DNA of 64,000 nt from NCBI GenBank assembly GCA_021404685.1, contig QWHC01000008.1, forward strand, positions 62,001 through 126,000. Direction: 5' to 3'. This document shows positions 1 to 7,686 of the stretch, one piece after another. Each line of letters starts with the position of its first letter. Positions within the stretch are counted from its first letter, which is position 1. The stretch comes from Chloroflexi bacterium CFX4. GTDB lineage: Bacteria; Chloroflexota; Anaerolineae; Aggregatilineales; UBA2796. The position numbers were made by a program, and so were the translations under genes. The notes below the pieces were generated by a model. The model made no database searches. It was not told where the DNA came from and saw only the letters and a program-made list of their open reading frames with translations.

Positions 1-348
1 AGCAGCTTTACCGCGTTAGGGCGCTACGCTGAGGCAGCACTCGCCTTTGACCGTGCCTTCAGCCTTGCCGAGCCGATTCCCTACCGCATGTTGTGGTATC
101 AATTCACGCCCTATGAGGCATACTACCGCAGCGGCAGCTATCAGCAGGTGATCGGCTTGGCGGAATCCGTCATCGAGACTTCCAAAGGGCATGTGGAAGA
201 GGCGTTCTATTATCGCGGCATTGCCCGTGCGGCGCTTGGCATGTGGGCAGAGGCACAAGAGGATTTGACCGCCGCCGTGAAGTTCAACCCGAACTACACA
301 GCGGCTGTGCAGGCGCTCAGCCTTGTGCGCGTTGGGCAGCTACCCTAG
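1..348 (+). CDS. TPR-repeat protein, C-terminal fragment
   Basis: The frame is open from the first base, so the gene starts outside the window and only its last 115 residues are seen. Pattern matches to tetratricopeptide repeats are visible: GRYAEAALAFDRAF near the left end, an intermediate helix pair around SGSYQQVIGLAESVI, and a full repeat in EEAFYYRGIARAALGMWAEA followed by DLTAAVKFNPNY. TPR helices mediate protein-protein contacts, so the function cannot be set from this fragment. The stop codon overlaps by 4 nt (CTAG) the stop of the convergent gene to the right. Cellular location is unknown because the N-terminus is missing. Confidence 0.8.
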   Translation, partial: SSFTALGRYAEAALAFDRAFSLAEPIPYRMLWYQFTPYEAYYRSGSYQQVIGLAESVIETSKGHVEEAFYYRGIARAALGMWAEAQEDLTAAVKFNPNYTAAVQALSLVRVGQLP

Positions 349-1853
349 CGTGACCAGCGGTAGTACAGTTCGGGCTGCCAGTGGAAGTTGCGCTCACCGA
401 GGATGCCTTCCATTGGCAGCGCCACCAAACGCCCTGAATCAGGCGCATACAGCCACAGGGCGTCTTGCGTGAATTCATCTTGATGATAGGCATTACTGAC
501 CACCCACCACACATAATCAGGCGATGCGCTGACGAGCCGCATAGCCGCTTGTGGCGGCATGAACAGCCTGCCATCTTCAGCGTTGATTGCAACATCGCGC
601 TGTGTGCCATCGGCGAACTGCACCCGTAAGAGCAGCCATGCACCTTGCCAGCGTGCCACGCTTCGCAACGATTTCTCCGCAGCGCGTGCGCCTTGCAACG
701 CGCCGCTTTGGAATGCCTCTGCGCTTGACCACACTTGCTTGCCGTTGTTGTAAATTGCCACTTGTTCATCGTCTGCGCCGAATGGCAGCCTCAAGGCGGC
801 AAAGGTGCCTTGTGGCGGCACGAAAAGTTGGCTGAAGGGCGTCCCTTCATAGATAACGTGTTGATCATCGGACTCAAGCGTGATGTGGTGCTGCCACAGA
901 CGCGCACGCTCCAAATCGTGGCTCCAAATGATAACGGCGTTGCCAGCGGTGTGCGCGCCTTCGTCCATGGCAACCACACCAATTTCGGTGCGCGTGCCAT
1001 CTGCCAGCCGTAAGCGTTTCAGGTAAGCACCATCATTGAGCGCGCCAAAACTGCCATCGGCAGAGAGCATCAGCCAGTTCTCAGTGCGCGCATCCGTGAC
1101 GGGCGCAGTGCTTAGATCGCTCAGCGAGAGGCGCACAAGTTGTTGGCGCGTCGTATTGGGCAGCCACCGCACACCGAACAAATCACCTTTAACCAATTGG
1201 TAGCCAAGTGGCTCAAAGCTATAAAACTCAGCGTCGTGTATGGCGCGCTCCAGCAGTTGTTTGCCACTGCGCGGATCGATCAGGCGCACAGTATTTGGGC
1301 AGAGAAAATCTAAGGTGAGCAGATACTCAGCCGACCAAAAAAGCGGATAGAATGGGCAGTTTTCCGTCTTATACAGCACTGCGCCGGAGCCAAGATTAAT
1401 CAGATAGCTGAACTGGGTTGGCCAGCGGGTTGCCAAGAGCGTTTCGCCGTTTGGAGCGCGCTCCAATGCAAGAAATTCATAGTCTCGCCCTATTGAGGGC
1501 ATCACCAACCACTCGGCGGCGCTGTCTGAGGGCAAATCGTAGCGCAGAATGGCGCGCCACGCCTCGCTCTCGGGCGGTTCGCTGCTAGGGCGGGCAGTCG
1601 CATATAAGGTTTGCCCATCGGCAGACCATAGCGGCGCGATGAGCGCAACATCACCTTGCCCAAAGAAGGTGTTGGGCAGCGCGGTGAAGCGCCATTCGCC
1701 ATTGGGCAGCAGCGCGGCAACGCTCACCTGACCATCCGATGGATAGGCAAGGGCATACAGGGGCGACTCTTGGGCGCGGCTCAGGTGCGACGCGAGCGCC
1801 AAAAAGCCCAGCAGGGTCAGGGCAATCAGTCCACGCCTTAAAGGGTGCAACAT
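345..1853 (-). CDS. secreted beta-propeller (TolB/WD40-like) protein
   Basis: A 502-residue protein beginning MLHPLRRGLIALTLLGFLAL, a clear signal peptide with likely cleavage after SRAQ. The remainder carries blades of the kind LWSADGQTLY, LMLSADGSFG and LVSASPDYVW, typical of TolB/WD40-like propellers. I chose the ATG at 1853 because a GGCGGAAAG ribosome site precedes it and because the longer frame (to 1895) would run through the hairpin terminator of the upstream osmC gene. No catalytic motif is recognised. Function is unknown; a periplasmic or cell-surface scaffold or binding role is a guess. A second secreted propeller of similar size occurs at 24572-26293. Confidence 0.75.
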   Translation of the reverse strand: MLHPLRRGLIALTLLGFLALASHLSRAQESPLYALAYPSDGQVSVAALLPNGEWRFTALPNTFFGQGDVALIAPLWSADGQTLYATARPSSEPPESEAWRAILRYDLPSDSAAEWLVMPSIGRDYEFLALERAPNGETLLATRWPTQFSYLINLGSGAVLYKTENCPFYPLFWSAEYLLTLDFLCPNTVRLIDPRSGKQLLERAIHDAEFYSFEPLGYQLVKGDLFGVRWLPNTTRQQLVRLSLSDLSTAPVTDARTENWLMLSADGSFGALNDGAYLKRLRLADGTRTEIGVVAMDEGAHTAGNAVIIWSHDLERARLWQHHITLESDDQHVIYEGTPFSQLFVPPQGTFAALRLPFGADDEQVAIYNNGKQVWSSAEAFQSGALQGARAAEKSLRSVARWQGAWLLLRVQFADGTQRDVAINAEDGRLFMPPQAAMRLVSASPDYVWWVVSNAYHQDEFTQDALWLYAPDSGRLVALPMEGILGERNFHWQPELYYRWSR

Positions 1854-1870
1854 CTTTCCGCCTTTTAAGG

Positions 1871-1897
1871 AAAAGCCGCCCTTTGCGGGCGGCAAAA
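1871..1897 (-). terminator. rho-independent terminator of osmC
   Basis: Perfect 7-bp stem GCCGCCC/GGGCGGC (1875-1881 with 1887-1893) and a 5-nt loop, flanked by AAAA on both sides, so that reading on the minus strand the hairpin is followed by TTTT. It lies 27 nt after the osmC stop and just before the ribosome site of the next minus-strand gene. Confidence 0.75.
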
Positions 1898-1919
1898 GGC
1901 AGCTTACAAAGGATTGCGC

Positions 1920-2360
1920 TTATTCAGCGAGTGCGGCGTCTAGCTCAAATTCATCTACACCTGCCAACGCACGCGAGATGATGCAGTTCTTCTTGGCATC
2001 TTCCGCCACTTCGGTGAACGTGGCAAGGTCGAGACCATCCGCCTTGCCGCGTGTGACCAACTTAATCTTGGTGATCTTGCGCCCACCATCCACCTGACCC
2101 AGCACACAAACGGCAGTGGTCGTCACATGCACGTTCTTAAATTCCTTGCGCCCAAGCACAGCCGCCACATTCATGGTGAAACAGCCTGCTTCTGCCGCCG
2201 CGATCAGTTCTTCAGGGTTGGTGCCGGGCGCTTGCTCAAAGCGCGTTACGAAGGTGTAGGGTGAATTATCCAATGCGCCGCTTTGGGTGCTGAGTTTTCC
2301 TTCGCCTTCGCGGAGCGTGCCGCTCCACGCGGCAGTAGCGCTACGTTCAATCTCACTCAT
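1920..2360 (-). CDS. osmC: OsmC/Ohr-family peroxiredoxin-like protein
   Basis: A 146-residue protein of normal OsmC length. Family features are present: the WSGTLREGEGKLST start, NPEELIAAAEAGCF with the peroxidatic Cys60, and the resolving Cys126 in AKKNCIISRAL. The family reduces organic hydroperoxides in the cytoplasm with these two cysteines. The ATG at 2360 has GGAGAG six bases upstream. It is divergent from the zinc-ribbon gene and ends at its own terminator, so it is probably a single-gene unit. OsmC rather than Ohr is favoured by overall motif pattern, but the distinction is not certain. Confidence 0.9.
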   Translation of the reverse strand: MSEIERSATAAWSGTLREGEGKLSTQSGALDNSPYTFVTRFEQAPGTNPEELIAAAEAGCFTMNVAAVLGRKEFKNVHVTTTAVCVLGQVDGGRKITKIKLVTRGKADGLDLATFTEVAEDAKKNCIISRALAGVDEFELDAALAE

Positions 2361-2472
2361 TGTATCTCTCCATGTGGGAAAGCTAATCCGCCTCTAATTA
2401 TCACCTTGAAAGGGTGTGCTTGCCAAGTTCGGCGCGCACGGCTGGGGCGATGCACCGTGTACAAGGGCGGAA

Positions 2473-2486
2473 CACTGCGGTACAAT
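2473..2486 (+). promoter_or_regulatory. probable promoter -10 region with 14-nt motif shared with 5312
   Basis: The string cactgcggtacaat ends in TACAAT, a good -10 hexamer, 23 nt before the start codon at 2509. The identical 14 bases recur at 5312-5325 ahead of the glycosyltransferase gene. No clear -35 element is seen. Confidence 0.5.
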
Positions 2487-2508
2487 GCCTTTAGGAAGGA
2501 GTTTATTG

Positions 2509-2712
2509 ATGCTTTCCACAAAATGCACCTCATGTGGGCAGTTGATCTCCTTGAAGAATGAGGAGATCAAGGCGGCAATTGCACAGGTTGAGGAAGCTAA
2601 GCAATCCCACTACCAAATGCCTTGCCCAAAGTGTCGCCGCCCCGTCAAGATCACATTGAAAATGCTCCGTTTGCGCCTGCCGCGTGAAATGCCTGCGCCG
2701 CCAACGGAATGA
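2509..2712 (+). CDS. small zinc-ribbon protein
   Basis: A 67-residue protein with CTSC (Cys6, Cys9) and CPKC (Cys39, Cys42), a four-cysteine zinc ribbon with the knuckles separated by a charged helical stretch (NEEIKAAIAQVEEAKQ). The start at 2509 is set by a strong AGGAAGGA ribosome site eight bases upstream; a longer in-frame ORF begins at 2416 but has no such signal. The tail is basic (RPVKITLKMLRLRLPR). Such proteins may bind nucleic acid or protein, but no specific role can be assigned. It is separated from the downstream GH38-like gene by 76 nt. Confidence 0.8.
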   Translation: MLSTKCTSCGQLISLKNEEIKAAIAQVEEAKQSHYQMPCPKCRRPVKITLKMLRLRLPREMPAPPTE

Positions 2713-2788
2713 TCATCCTTTGTTGTGTTGCCCGCCGCTGTGCTGAACAGGGCGGGCAATTTTTGTGCCACAGGGAGAAGTTTTCTGC

Positions 2789-4150
2789 ATGAGTGAACCG
2801 CGCTTGCGCTACGCCAGCTACCATCTGCACCTTGTAAACCTGTTCACCGCACCGCACCGCCCTAACCCGACCTTTTGGGAACAAGCAGCGCTGGTGCAGG
2901 CACTTGATCAAGCGCTTGACCTGCTGGAAACCGATCCCGCCTTTCGCCACCTAACCGTTGTCGGCGGCAGCGCTGTGCTGGAAGATTACCTACGGCTGCG
3001 CCCTGAACACTTTGAGCGCCTTGAGGCAGCCGTGCGGCGCGGCGCGCTGCTGATTAATCCGTTCTACGTCTTGCCGCAGCCATCGGCGCACACAGCAGAA
3101 GGGCTGATCCGCAATTTGCTGCGCGGCACGGCAACGGCACAGGTCTTTGGTGGCGCCATGCCCATTGCCTTGTGCCTGAAGGCAGATTTTTTGGATACCT
3201 ATCTACCGCAAGTGCTGCGCGGCTTTAACATTCAGGCTGTTCTCACAAATGTCGTTTTTCACGATGTGTCTGAGCAGCTTTGGGAAGGCAAAGATGGCAC
3301 GCAAATTCTGTGGGCGGGCGTTCCACAACCACATTCGTTTGAGGAATCTGCTACGAATGCGCGCCACAGGTTAGCACCGCATAGCCTCAGTGGCCATCTG
3401 ATGCTGCCTTATCAGTGGTCTGCTCAGGGCGCAGATGCAGCTCGTACATGGTTTGCAAACGCCACACAAGCACTTCCACATGACATTCTACTGCACAGCA
3501 CACCCATCGCTTACGCCAAAGCAGCGCAAACTGCTGTGAACCGTGAAAACAATCCGCCTCATACAGGCGGCTACCTGTTCACGGAATTTTTTCACGGCAC
3601 GCAAGGCGTTGACGAATTTTGGCAGCTTGAGCGCTACCTGACTGAATGTATCGAGCCACTCATCGCTGCGGTTGCCCTAAGTGGCGATTCAAGGCTTCCC
3701 AGACAGCCACAGCGCCTTGTTGCACAGCTTTGGCAACCTCTTTTTGATCAGCACGCACGCTATCATCAAACCTCTGAGTCGGATCACCTTCCGTTAGCGC
3801 CGTCAGCCTACCTTGAAACCTTGAAAACACTTATTGGTACATTCGCAGATCCATCGCCAAACAGACAAGCATATTTTGAGGATTTGGTGCGGGCAGATCA
3901 CGACCTTTTTGCGATCAGGGCTGCCAAGCTGCCCGACGATCCAGCGCGAGGGGGCTTGATCGTGCGCGGAAGCCTTGATAGCACGGATCCCGCGTGGGTA
4001 ACATTGACGGCTTACCAGCGGTTTGCGGTGTGCGAGGTGGTCTCGCTGGCGGAAGTGCCAAGCGGCGGCAAACTTGCCATAGAAAGTGATGGATCGTTCC
4101 GCTTCCGCGCCGAGCCGCACCATTTCTACACTTTCTGGCTGCATGATTAA
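2789..4150 (+). CDS. degenerate GH38 (alpha-mannosidase) catalytic-domain-like protein
   Basis: A 453-residue protein whose order of motifs follows the N-terminal GH38 mannosidase domain: an SYHLHLVNLF strand where active enzymes carry HxHxDPGW, a LEDYLRLRPEHFERLEAAVRRGAL segment, NPFYVLPQPSAHTAEGLIRNLLRG, then YLPQVLRGFNIQAVLT and WEGKDGTQILW. By my alignment the metal-binding Asp of HxD is Val, and the nucleophile motif (PDsFG) is not conserved (ALCLKADFLDTYLP). It also stops at about half the normal GH38 length. I infer an inactive or functionally shifted family member. The ATG at 2789 follows GGGAGAAG; the frame is open to 2765. Confidence 0.6.
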   Translation: MSEPRLRYASYHLHLVNLFTAPHRPNPTFWEQAALVQALDQALDLLETDPAFRHLTVVGGSAVLEDYLRLRPEHFERLEAAVRRGALLINPFYVLPQPSAHTAEGLIRNLLRGTATAQVFGGAMPIALCLKADFLDTYLPQVLRGFNIQAVLTNVVFHDVSEQLWEGKDGTQILWAGVPQPHSFEESATNARHRLAPHSLSGHLMLPYQWSAQGADAARTWFANATQALPHDILLHSTPIAYAKAAQTAVNRENNPPHTGGYLFTEFFHGTQGVDEFWQLERYLTECIEPLIAAVALSGDSRLPRQPQRLVAQLWQPLFDQHARYHQTSESDHLPLAPSAYLETLKTLIGTFADPSPNRQAYFEDLVRADHDLFAIRAAKLPDDPARGGLIVRGSLDSTDPAWVTLTAYQRFAVCEVVSLAEVPSGGKLAIESDGSFRFRAEPHHFYTFWLHD

Positions 4151-4159
4151 CCATCAAAC

Positions 4160-4188
4160 TTGCATAAATCTACCAAAACTTGCATAAT
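4160..4188 (+). promoter_or_regulatory. promoter of hemH
   Basis: TTGCAT (4160-4165), 17-nt spacer, CATAAT (4183-4188). The two hexamers sit inside a 12-nt direct repeat, aaacttgcataa at 4156-4167 and 4176-4187, exactly 20 nt apart (two helical turns). The hemH ATG is 46 nt downstream. Confidence 0.6.
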
Positions 4189-4233
4189 ACATCTATCACG
4201 GTGGTTTTATGTAAAGTTAATGCAGGTTAATCC

Positions 4234-5307
4234 ATGAAGTATATCGGCTCACCCGACTATCAGCACGGTACGCCTGAGTGCATCGGCGTGCTGATCGCCA
4301 ACCTTGGCACGCCCGACGCACCAACCGCGCCCGCCCTACGCCGCTATTTGCGCCAATTCTTTGATGATCCGCGTGTTTTTGAGTTTCCGCGCCTTGTGTG
4401 GTGGCTGCTGACACGCGGCATCATCCTGAACAGACGCCCGCCGCGCTCAGCCGCGCTGTATGCCTCCATCTGGACGGAGCAAGGCTCGCCACTGCTGGTC
4501 AACTCGCAGGCGATTGCGGATGGCGTGCAAGAACGCCTAAGTGCGCACAGCCGTCTGCCGATCAAGGTGGCACTTGGAATGCGCTACGGCAATCCATCTA
4601 TCCCGCACGCCCTTGCCGAACTTCGAGCGGCAAATGTCCGCCGTTTGGTGGTGCTGCCGCTTTTTCCGCAGTATTCAGCAACAACCGTCGCTTCAATCTT
4701 CGATGCAGTCACTCGTGAACTGCAAGGCTGGCGCTGGCTGCCCGATCTGCGCTTCATCACGCACTATCACGATCAGGCGGGCTATGTCGCAGCGCTGGTC
4801 GAGAGCATTCAGCAAGCCTGGCAGCGCAACGGACAGAGCGAAAAACTGGTCTTTTCCTTTCACGGCATCCCTAAGCGCTACTTCATAGCAGGCGATCCCT
4901 ATTACTGCGAGTGCCAGAAGACGGCGCGCCTTGTGGCAGAGGGACTAGCACTGCCACAAGATCGCTATGTGGTTGCCTTTCAATCCCTGTTTGGGCGTGA
5001 GGAATGGCTGAAACCTTATACCAGCGATACGCTGGAGGCGTTGGGCAAAAGCGGCGTGCAGAGCGTGGATGTCATTTGTCCCGGCTTTGCAGCAGATTGC
5101 CTTGAAACGCTTGAGGAAATTGCGGGTGAAAACCGTCATGTGTTCATGGCAGCCGGCGGCAAGGCGTATCATTATATTCCTGCCTTGAATGCCGCGCCTT
5201 CTCATCTAGACGCCCTGACCGATCTCCTGATGGAAAACCTACAAGGTTGGCAGCTTGCTCGGCCTGCTGCGGCTGCTGCGGAAGCCGTAGGCAGCATGGA
5301 TGGGTAG
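4234..5307 (+). CDS. hemH: ferrochelatase
   Basis: A 357-residue protein of normal ferrochelatase length, inserting metal into the porphyrin ring at the end of haem synthesis. Visible motifs: IGVLIANLGTPDAP at the N-terminus, GMRYGNPSI, VVLPLFPQYSATT, SFHGIPKRY with the catalytic His210, FQSLFGREEWLKPYT, and CPGFAADCLETLEEI with the conserved Glu. Start at 4234 follows a weak GCAGGT site; the N-terminus aligns well with the family. It is expected to supply haem for the cytochromes encoded further right in the window. The promoter at 4160-4188 directly precedes it; no other haem gene is nearby. Confidence 0.95.
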   Translation: MKYIGSPDYQHGTPECIGVLIANLGTPDAPTAPALRRYLRQFFDDPRVFEFPRLVWWLLTRGIILNRRPPRSAALYASIWTEQGSPLLVNSQAIADGVQERLSAHSRLPIKVALGMRYGNPSIPHALAELRAANVRRLVVLPLFPQYSATTVASIFDAVTRELQGWRWLPDLRFITHYHDQAGYVAALVESIQQAWQRNGQSEKLVFSFHGIPKRYFIAGDPYYCECQKTARLVAEGLALPQDRYVVAFQSLFGREEWLKPYTSDTLEALGKSGVQSVDVICPGFAADCLETLEEIAGENRHVFMAAGGKAYHYIPALNAAPSHLDALTDLLMENLQGWQLARPAAAAAEAVGSMDG

Positions 5308-5311
5308 GCGG

Positions 5312-5325
5312 CACTGCGGTACAAT
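5312..5325 (+). promoter_or_regulatory. promoter -10 region, possibly giving a leaderless mRNA
   Basis: Second copy of cactgcggtacaat, ending in TACAAT at 5320-5325. The ATG of the glycosyltransferase gene starts only 9 nt after the end of the hexamer, where transcription would normally begin. Confidence 0.5.
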
Positions 5326-5333
5326 AGTCCCTC

Positions 5334-6275
5334 ATGGAGCTATCAATCATCATCGTTTCGTGGAATGTGCGTGGCTACCTTGCCAAATGCCTAGACTCGC
5401 TTGCCGAGTCCTTGCGTGCTGCACCGCTGAATGCCGAAATCATCGTGGTTGATTCTGCCAGCAGCGATGGCACACCCGATCTACTGCGCGAGGCGTATCC
5501 GCAAGTGCGTTTGCTGCCGCAATCGGAAAACGTTGGCTACACACGCGGCAACAACATGGGCTTGGCAGCTGCACAAGGCGAGTACTTGCTGCTGCTCAAC
5601 CCGGATACTGAAGTGCAGGGCGACGCGCTGACAAGGATGGTCATCTATATGCGTGAGCATCCGCAAGTTGGTGTGCTTGGCGCACACACGCTCAACACCG
5701 ATGGCACGCACCAATCCTCACGGCGGCGTTTTCCCACACTGCTGACTGCCCTTTTTGAGAGTACATGGCTTCAACCCTACGCGCCCAAGCGCCTGTTGGA
5801 TCACTTCTATGCGCGTGATGTGCCTGATACAGCCATCGCAGCGGTAGACTGGGTGCAAGGCTCAGTCCTGATGCTGCGGCGTGCCGTCTACGCCCAAATT
5901 GGCGGCTTAGATGAGGGCTACGTGATGTTCAGCGAGGAGGTGGACTTCTGCAAGCGCGCTAAACTGGCGGGTTGGCAAGTGGTCTATCACGGTGATGCCT
6001 ATGTTGTGCATCATGGCGGCAAAAGCACTGAACAGGTGAGCGCTGCCAAGCACATCTACTTTCAGCAGAGCAAGGTGCGCTACTTTCGGAAGTTTCACGG
6101 CGTGGCGGCTGCTCTTGTGCTGCGCGTCTTCTTGATCTTCAGCTATCTGCACCAATTGCTCTTAGAAGGCTTAAAAGGCTTGCTGGGCTTGGAGCGTCCG
6201 CTGCGGCACGAACGGGTACGCTTGTATTGGCAAGTTATCCGTGCGCTGCTGAGGGAACGTAGCGCAAGCCTATAA
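5334..6275 (+). CDS. GT2-family glycosyltransferase (rhamnosyltransferase-like)
   Basis: A 313-residue GT-A glycosyltransferase. It starts LSIIIVSWNVRGYLAKCLDS, then IIVVDSASSDGTPDLL, NVGYTRGNNMGLAAAQGEYLL, and LLLNPDTEVQG, where the NPDTEV replaces DxD as the metal/nucleotide-sugar site. The C-terminal part (RRFPTLLTALFES, VDWVQGSVLMLRR, LDEGYVMFSEEVDFCKRAK) is typical of WbbL/RfbF-like rhamnosyl or related transferases that build surface glycans. A hydrophobic helix near the end (AALVLRVFLIFSYLHQLLL) suggests membrane association. No ribosome site precedes the ATG; the mRNA may be leaderless. The sugar donor cannot be inferred. Confidence 0.9.
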   Translation: MELSIIIVSWNVRGYLAKCLDSLAESLRAAPLNAEIIVVDSASSDGTPDLLREAYPQVRLLPQSENVGYTRGNNMGLAAAQGEYLLLLNPDTEVQGDALTRMVIYMREHPQVGVLGAHTLNTDGTHQSSRRRFPTLLTALFESTWLQPYAPKRLLDHFYARDVPDTAIAAVDWVQGSVLMLRRAVYAQIGGLDEGYVMFSEEVDFCKRAKLAGWQVVYHGDAYVVHHGGKSTEQVSAAKHIYFQQSKVRYFRKFHGVAAALVLRVFLIFSYLHQLLLEGLKGLLGLERPLRHERVRLYWQVIRALLRERSASL

Positions 6276-6279
6276 AAAT

Positions 6280-6306
6280 TGAGGGCGAGATCGTCTCCCG
6301 CCCTCA
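6280..6306 (-). terminator. hairpin terminator for the WXG100-like gene
   Basis: A stem TGAGGGC/GCCCTCA with an inner GAGA/TCTC stem lies between the convergent stops at 6275 and 6337. On the minus strand it is followed by TTTTT, so it serves the minus-strand gene; it may act for both. Confidence 0.7.
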
Positions 6307-6336
6307 GTGTGACTAGACTTAGCTGCGGTGTGCTGC

Positions 6337-7524
6337 TTAGAGCGAGTCGAGCGACTCGGCAGCCTCGCCTGCGCTGCCGGCTGAGCCGCTCAGGGCGGAG
6401 CCAATCGCGCTGCCGACTGCGCCGCCAACCGTCATACCGGGCTTGCCCGCCAACACACCGCCGATGCTTGCACCAAGTTCAGCCGCGCTCATGCCGCTAA
6501 TCTTGGCGACAGCGTCACGCAGTGCGCTACGCATCTGATCCATTTTCTCCATGCGTCCGAGCGCTTCGCTCAGTGCGCCAGTGGTGCCACTTGTGCCGCT
6601 GCTACTGCCTGGCGGGTTACCGCCGCCGCCGCCGCCACCACCGCCGCCGCCTGATGGGCTGCCAGCAGGGTCACCACCACCGCCGCCGCCACCACCGCCG
6701 CCAGCGGGATCGCCGCCACCGCCGCCGCCACCACTGCCCATACCTGCCCCTGAGCCGCCGCCGCTGCCACCGCCCATCGCTGCGATCATCGCGTCGGCAA
6801 GTTGGTTGAAGGGACCAGCGCCAGCACCTGTGCTGCCACGCAAGTTGCCAATGATGCTGTTGGCAATATCATTGAACGAGCCGCCGCCGCCTGTGCTGCT
6901 GTTTAGGTTGTCAATAATTGTGTTGGCAAGATCATTAAAAGTTGGCTGCTTGCCGCTGCCGAACAGACCGTTGATGCCGTTGATCATGTTATCTACAACG
7001 TTGCCGAAGTTGGTGCCGAGTCCGCCCGTGCCGCGCAAGATGGAATCAAGCAGGCTGCCGCCGCGACCACCCAAGCCGCCGCCAGCACCACTACCGGGAC
7101 TGCCAGCGCCCGCGCCACCGTTGATGCCATTGATGATGCCATTGGCAATCGCGTTAAAGCTGGGATTGCGCTCTGCCAGGTTCCCGATGATGTTATCTGC
7201 GATGCTGTTGAAGCTCTCGCCCCCTTTGAACAGGCTGCCACCTTCTTGCTCTGCCTGCTCTAAAACTTGGGCAACTTTTTGTGTTGCGCTGGCAGCATCA
7301 GCCAAAGCGCGCAAAAGGCGCTCCATGGCTGGGAAGACGAGCGTTTCCATCTCGCGGATAAAGTTATCCGCGCCCTTGCCGATCCAGCCTTTGCCACGAA
7401 TTTCGTTGCCAACCATTGCAACCAAGCGCTGATTCATAGCGCCTAGCCTATCCGAATTTTGCGAAAACGCCTGAGCGATTTCGCGCAAGCCGTTGTAATC
7501 TGCTTGAATTTTTGGTGCTGCCAT
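6337..7524 (-). CDS. WXG100-like protein with FNxIANxII repeats, polyglycine region and glycine-zipper tail
   Basis: A 395-residue protein in four parts. Residues 1-95 form a WXG100-like helical hairpin: residues 1-40 helical, the W47-I48-G49 turn in GKGWIGKGADNF, then a long second helix ending EQAEQEGG. Residues 105-250 carry six copies of a 12-residue motif F-N-x-I/L-A-N/D-x-I-I-x-N/G-L. Residues 251-310 are nearly all glycine with DPAG and NPPG breaks. The last 60 residues contain a predicted helix and a glycine-zipper (GGVLAGKPGMTVGGAVGSAIGSAL). WXG100 proteins are type VII (ESX-like) secretion substrates; no EssC/FtsK-type ATPase is in the window. GGAAGGA precedes the ATG. Function is unknown; export and self-assembly or membrane insertion are guesses. 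Confidence 0.75.
   Translation of the reverse strand: MAAPKIQADYNGLREIAQAFSQNSDRLGAMNQRLVAMVGNEIRGKGWIGKGADNFIREMETLVFPAMERLLRALADAASATQKVAQVLEQAEQEGGSLFKGGESFNSIADNIIGNLAERNPSFNAIANGIINGINGGAGAGSPGSGAGGGLGGRGGSLLDSILRGTGGLGTNFGNVVDNMINGINGLFGSGKQPTFNDLANTIIDNLNSSTGGGGSFNDIANSIIGNLRGSTGAGAGPFNQLADAMIAAMGGGSGGGSGAGMGSGGGGGGGDPAGGGGGGGGGGDPAGSPSGGGGGGGGGGGNPPGSSSGTSGTTGALSEALGRMEKMDQMRSALRDAVAKISGMSAAELGASIGGVLAGKPGMTVGGAVGSAIGSALSGSAGSAGEAAESLDSL
6595..6774 (-). repeat. polyglycine-coding low-complexity tract
   Basis: Roughly sixty codons, mostly Gly (GGN), broken by GDPAGG, GDPAGSPSG and GNPPGSS. On the plus strand it reads as ccgccgcc-type triplets and gives a false proline-rich antisense ORF. 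Confidence 0.9.
6775..7212 (-). repeat. six copies of a 12-residue coding repeat
   Basis: Copies at residues 105-116 (FNSIADNIIGNL), 123-134 (FNAIANGIINGI), 173-184 (FGNVVDNMINGI), 196-207 (FNDLANTIIDNL), 217-228 (FNDIANSIIGNL) and 239-250 (FNQLADAMIAAM), separated by Gly/Ser-rich spacers of 6-38 residues. Spacing is uneven, so this is a motif repeat and not a solenoid. Confidence 0.85.
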
Positions 7525-7597
7525 CGCCTAATCCTTCCAGCTTCTCTACCGCTGCGGAAAATAAATGCCTTAGCTCACTACTGGTTATCATAGCATA

Positions 7598-7637
7598 GCT
7601 TTAGAGGGCGTATGAAAATCCATACGTCCCCTAAAGC
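7598..7637. other. long imperfect hairpin
   Basis: A 17-bp inverted repeat (7598-7614 with 7621-7637) with two mismatches and loop AAAATC lies in the 162-nt gap between the aldehyde dehydrogenase stop and the WXG100-like start, both on the minus strand. Neither side has a convincing T-tract on the minus strand. It may be the aldehyde dehydrogenase terminator or a regulatory structure. Confidence 0.55.
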
Positions 7638-7686
7638 GTGCCTACGGCAAATTTTTACAGGATTTTTGCAGTACTTTTACGAGTTA

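Noticed and set aside
6551..7432. 293-residue proline-rich ORF on the plus strand
   Set aside because: It is the exact antisense of the polyglycine and repeat region of the WXG100-like gene; proline runs are the complement of GGN codons. The minus-strand gene has a good ribosome site and a recognisable domain.
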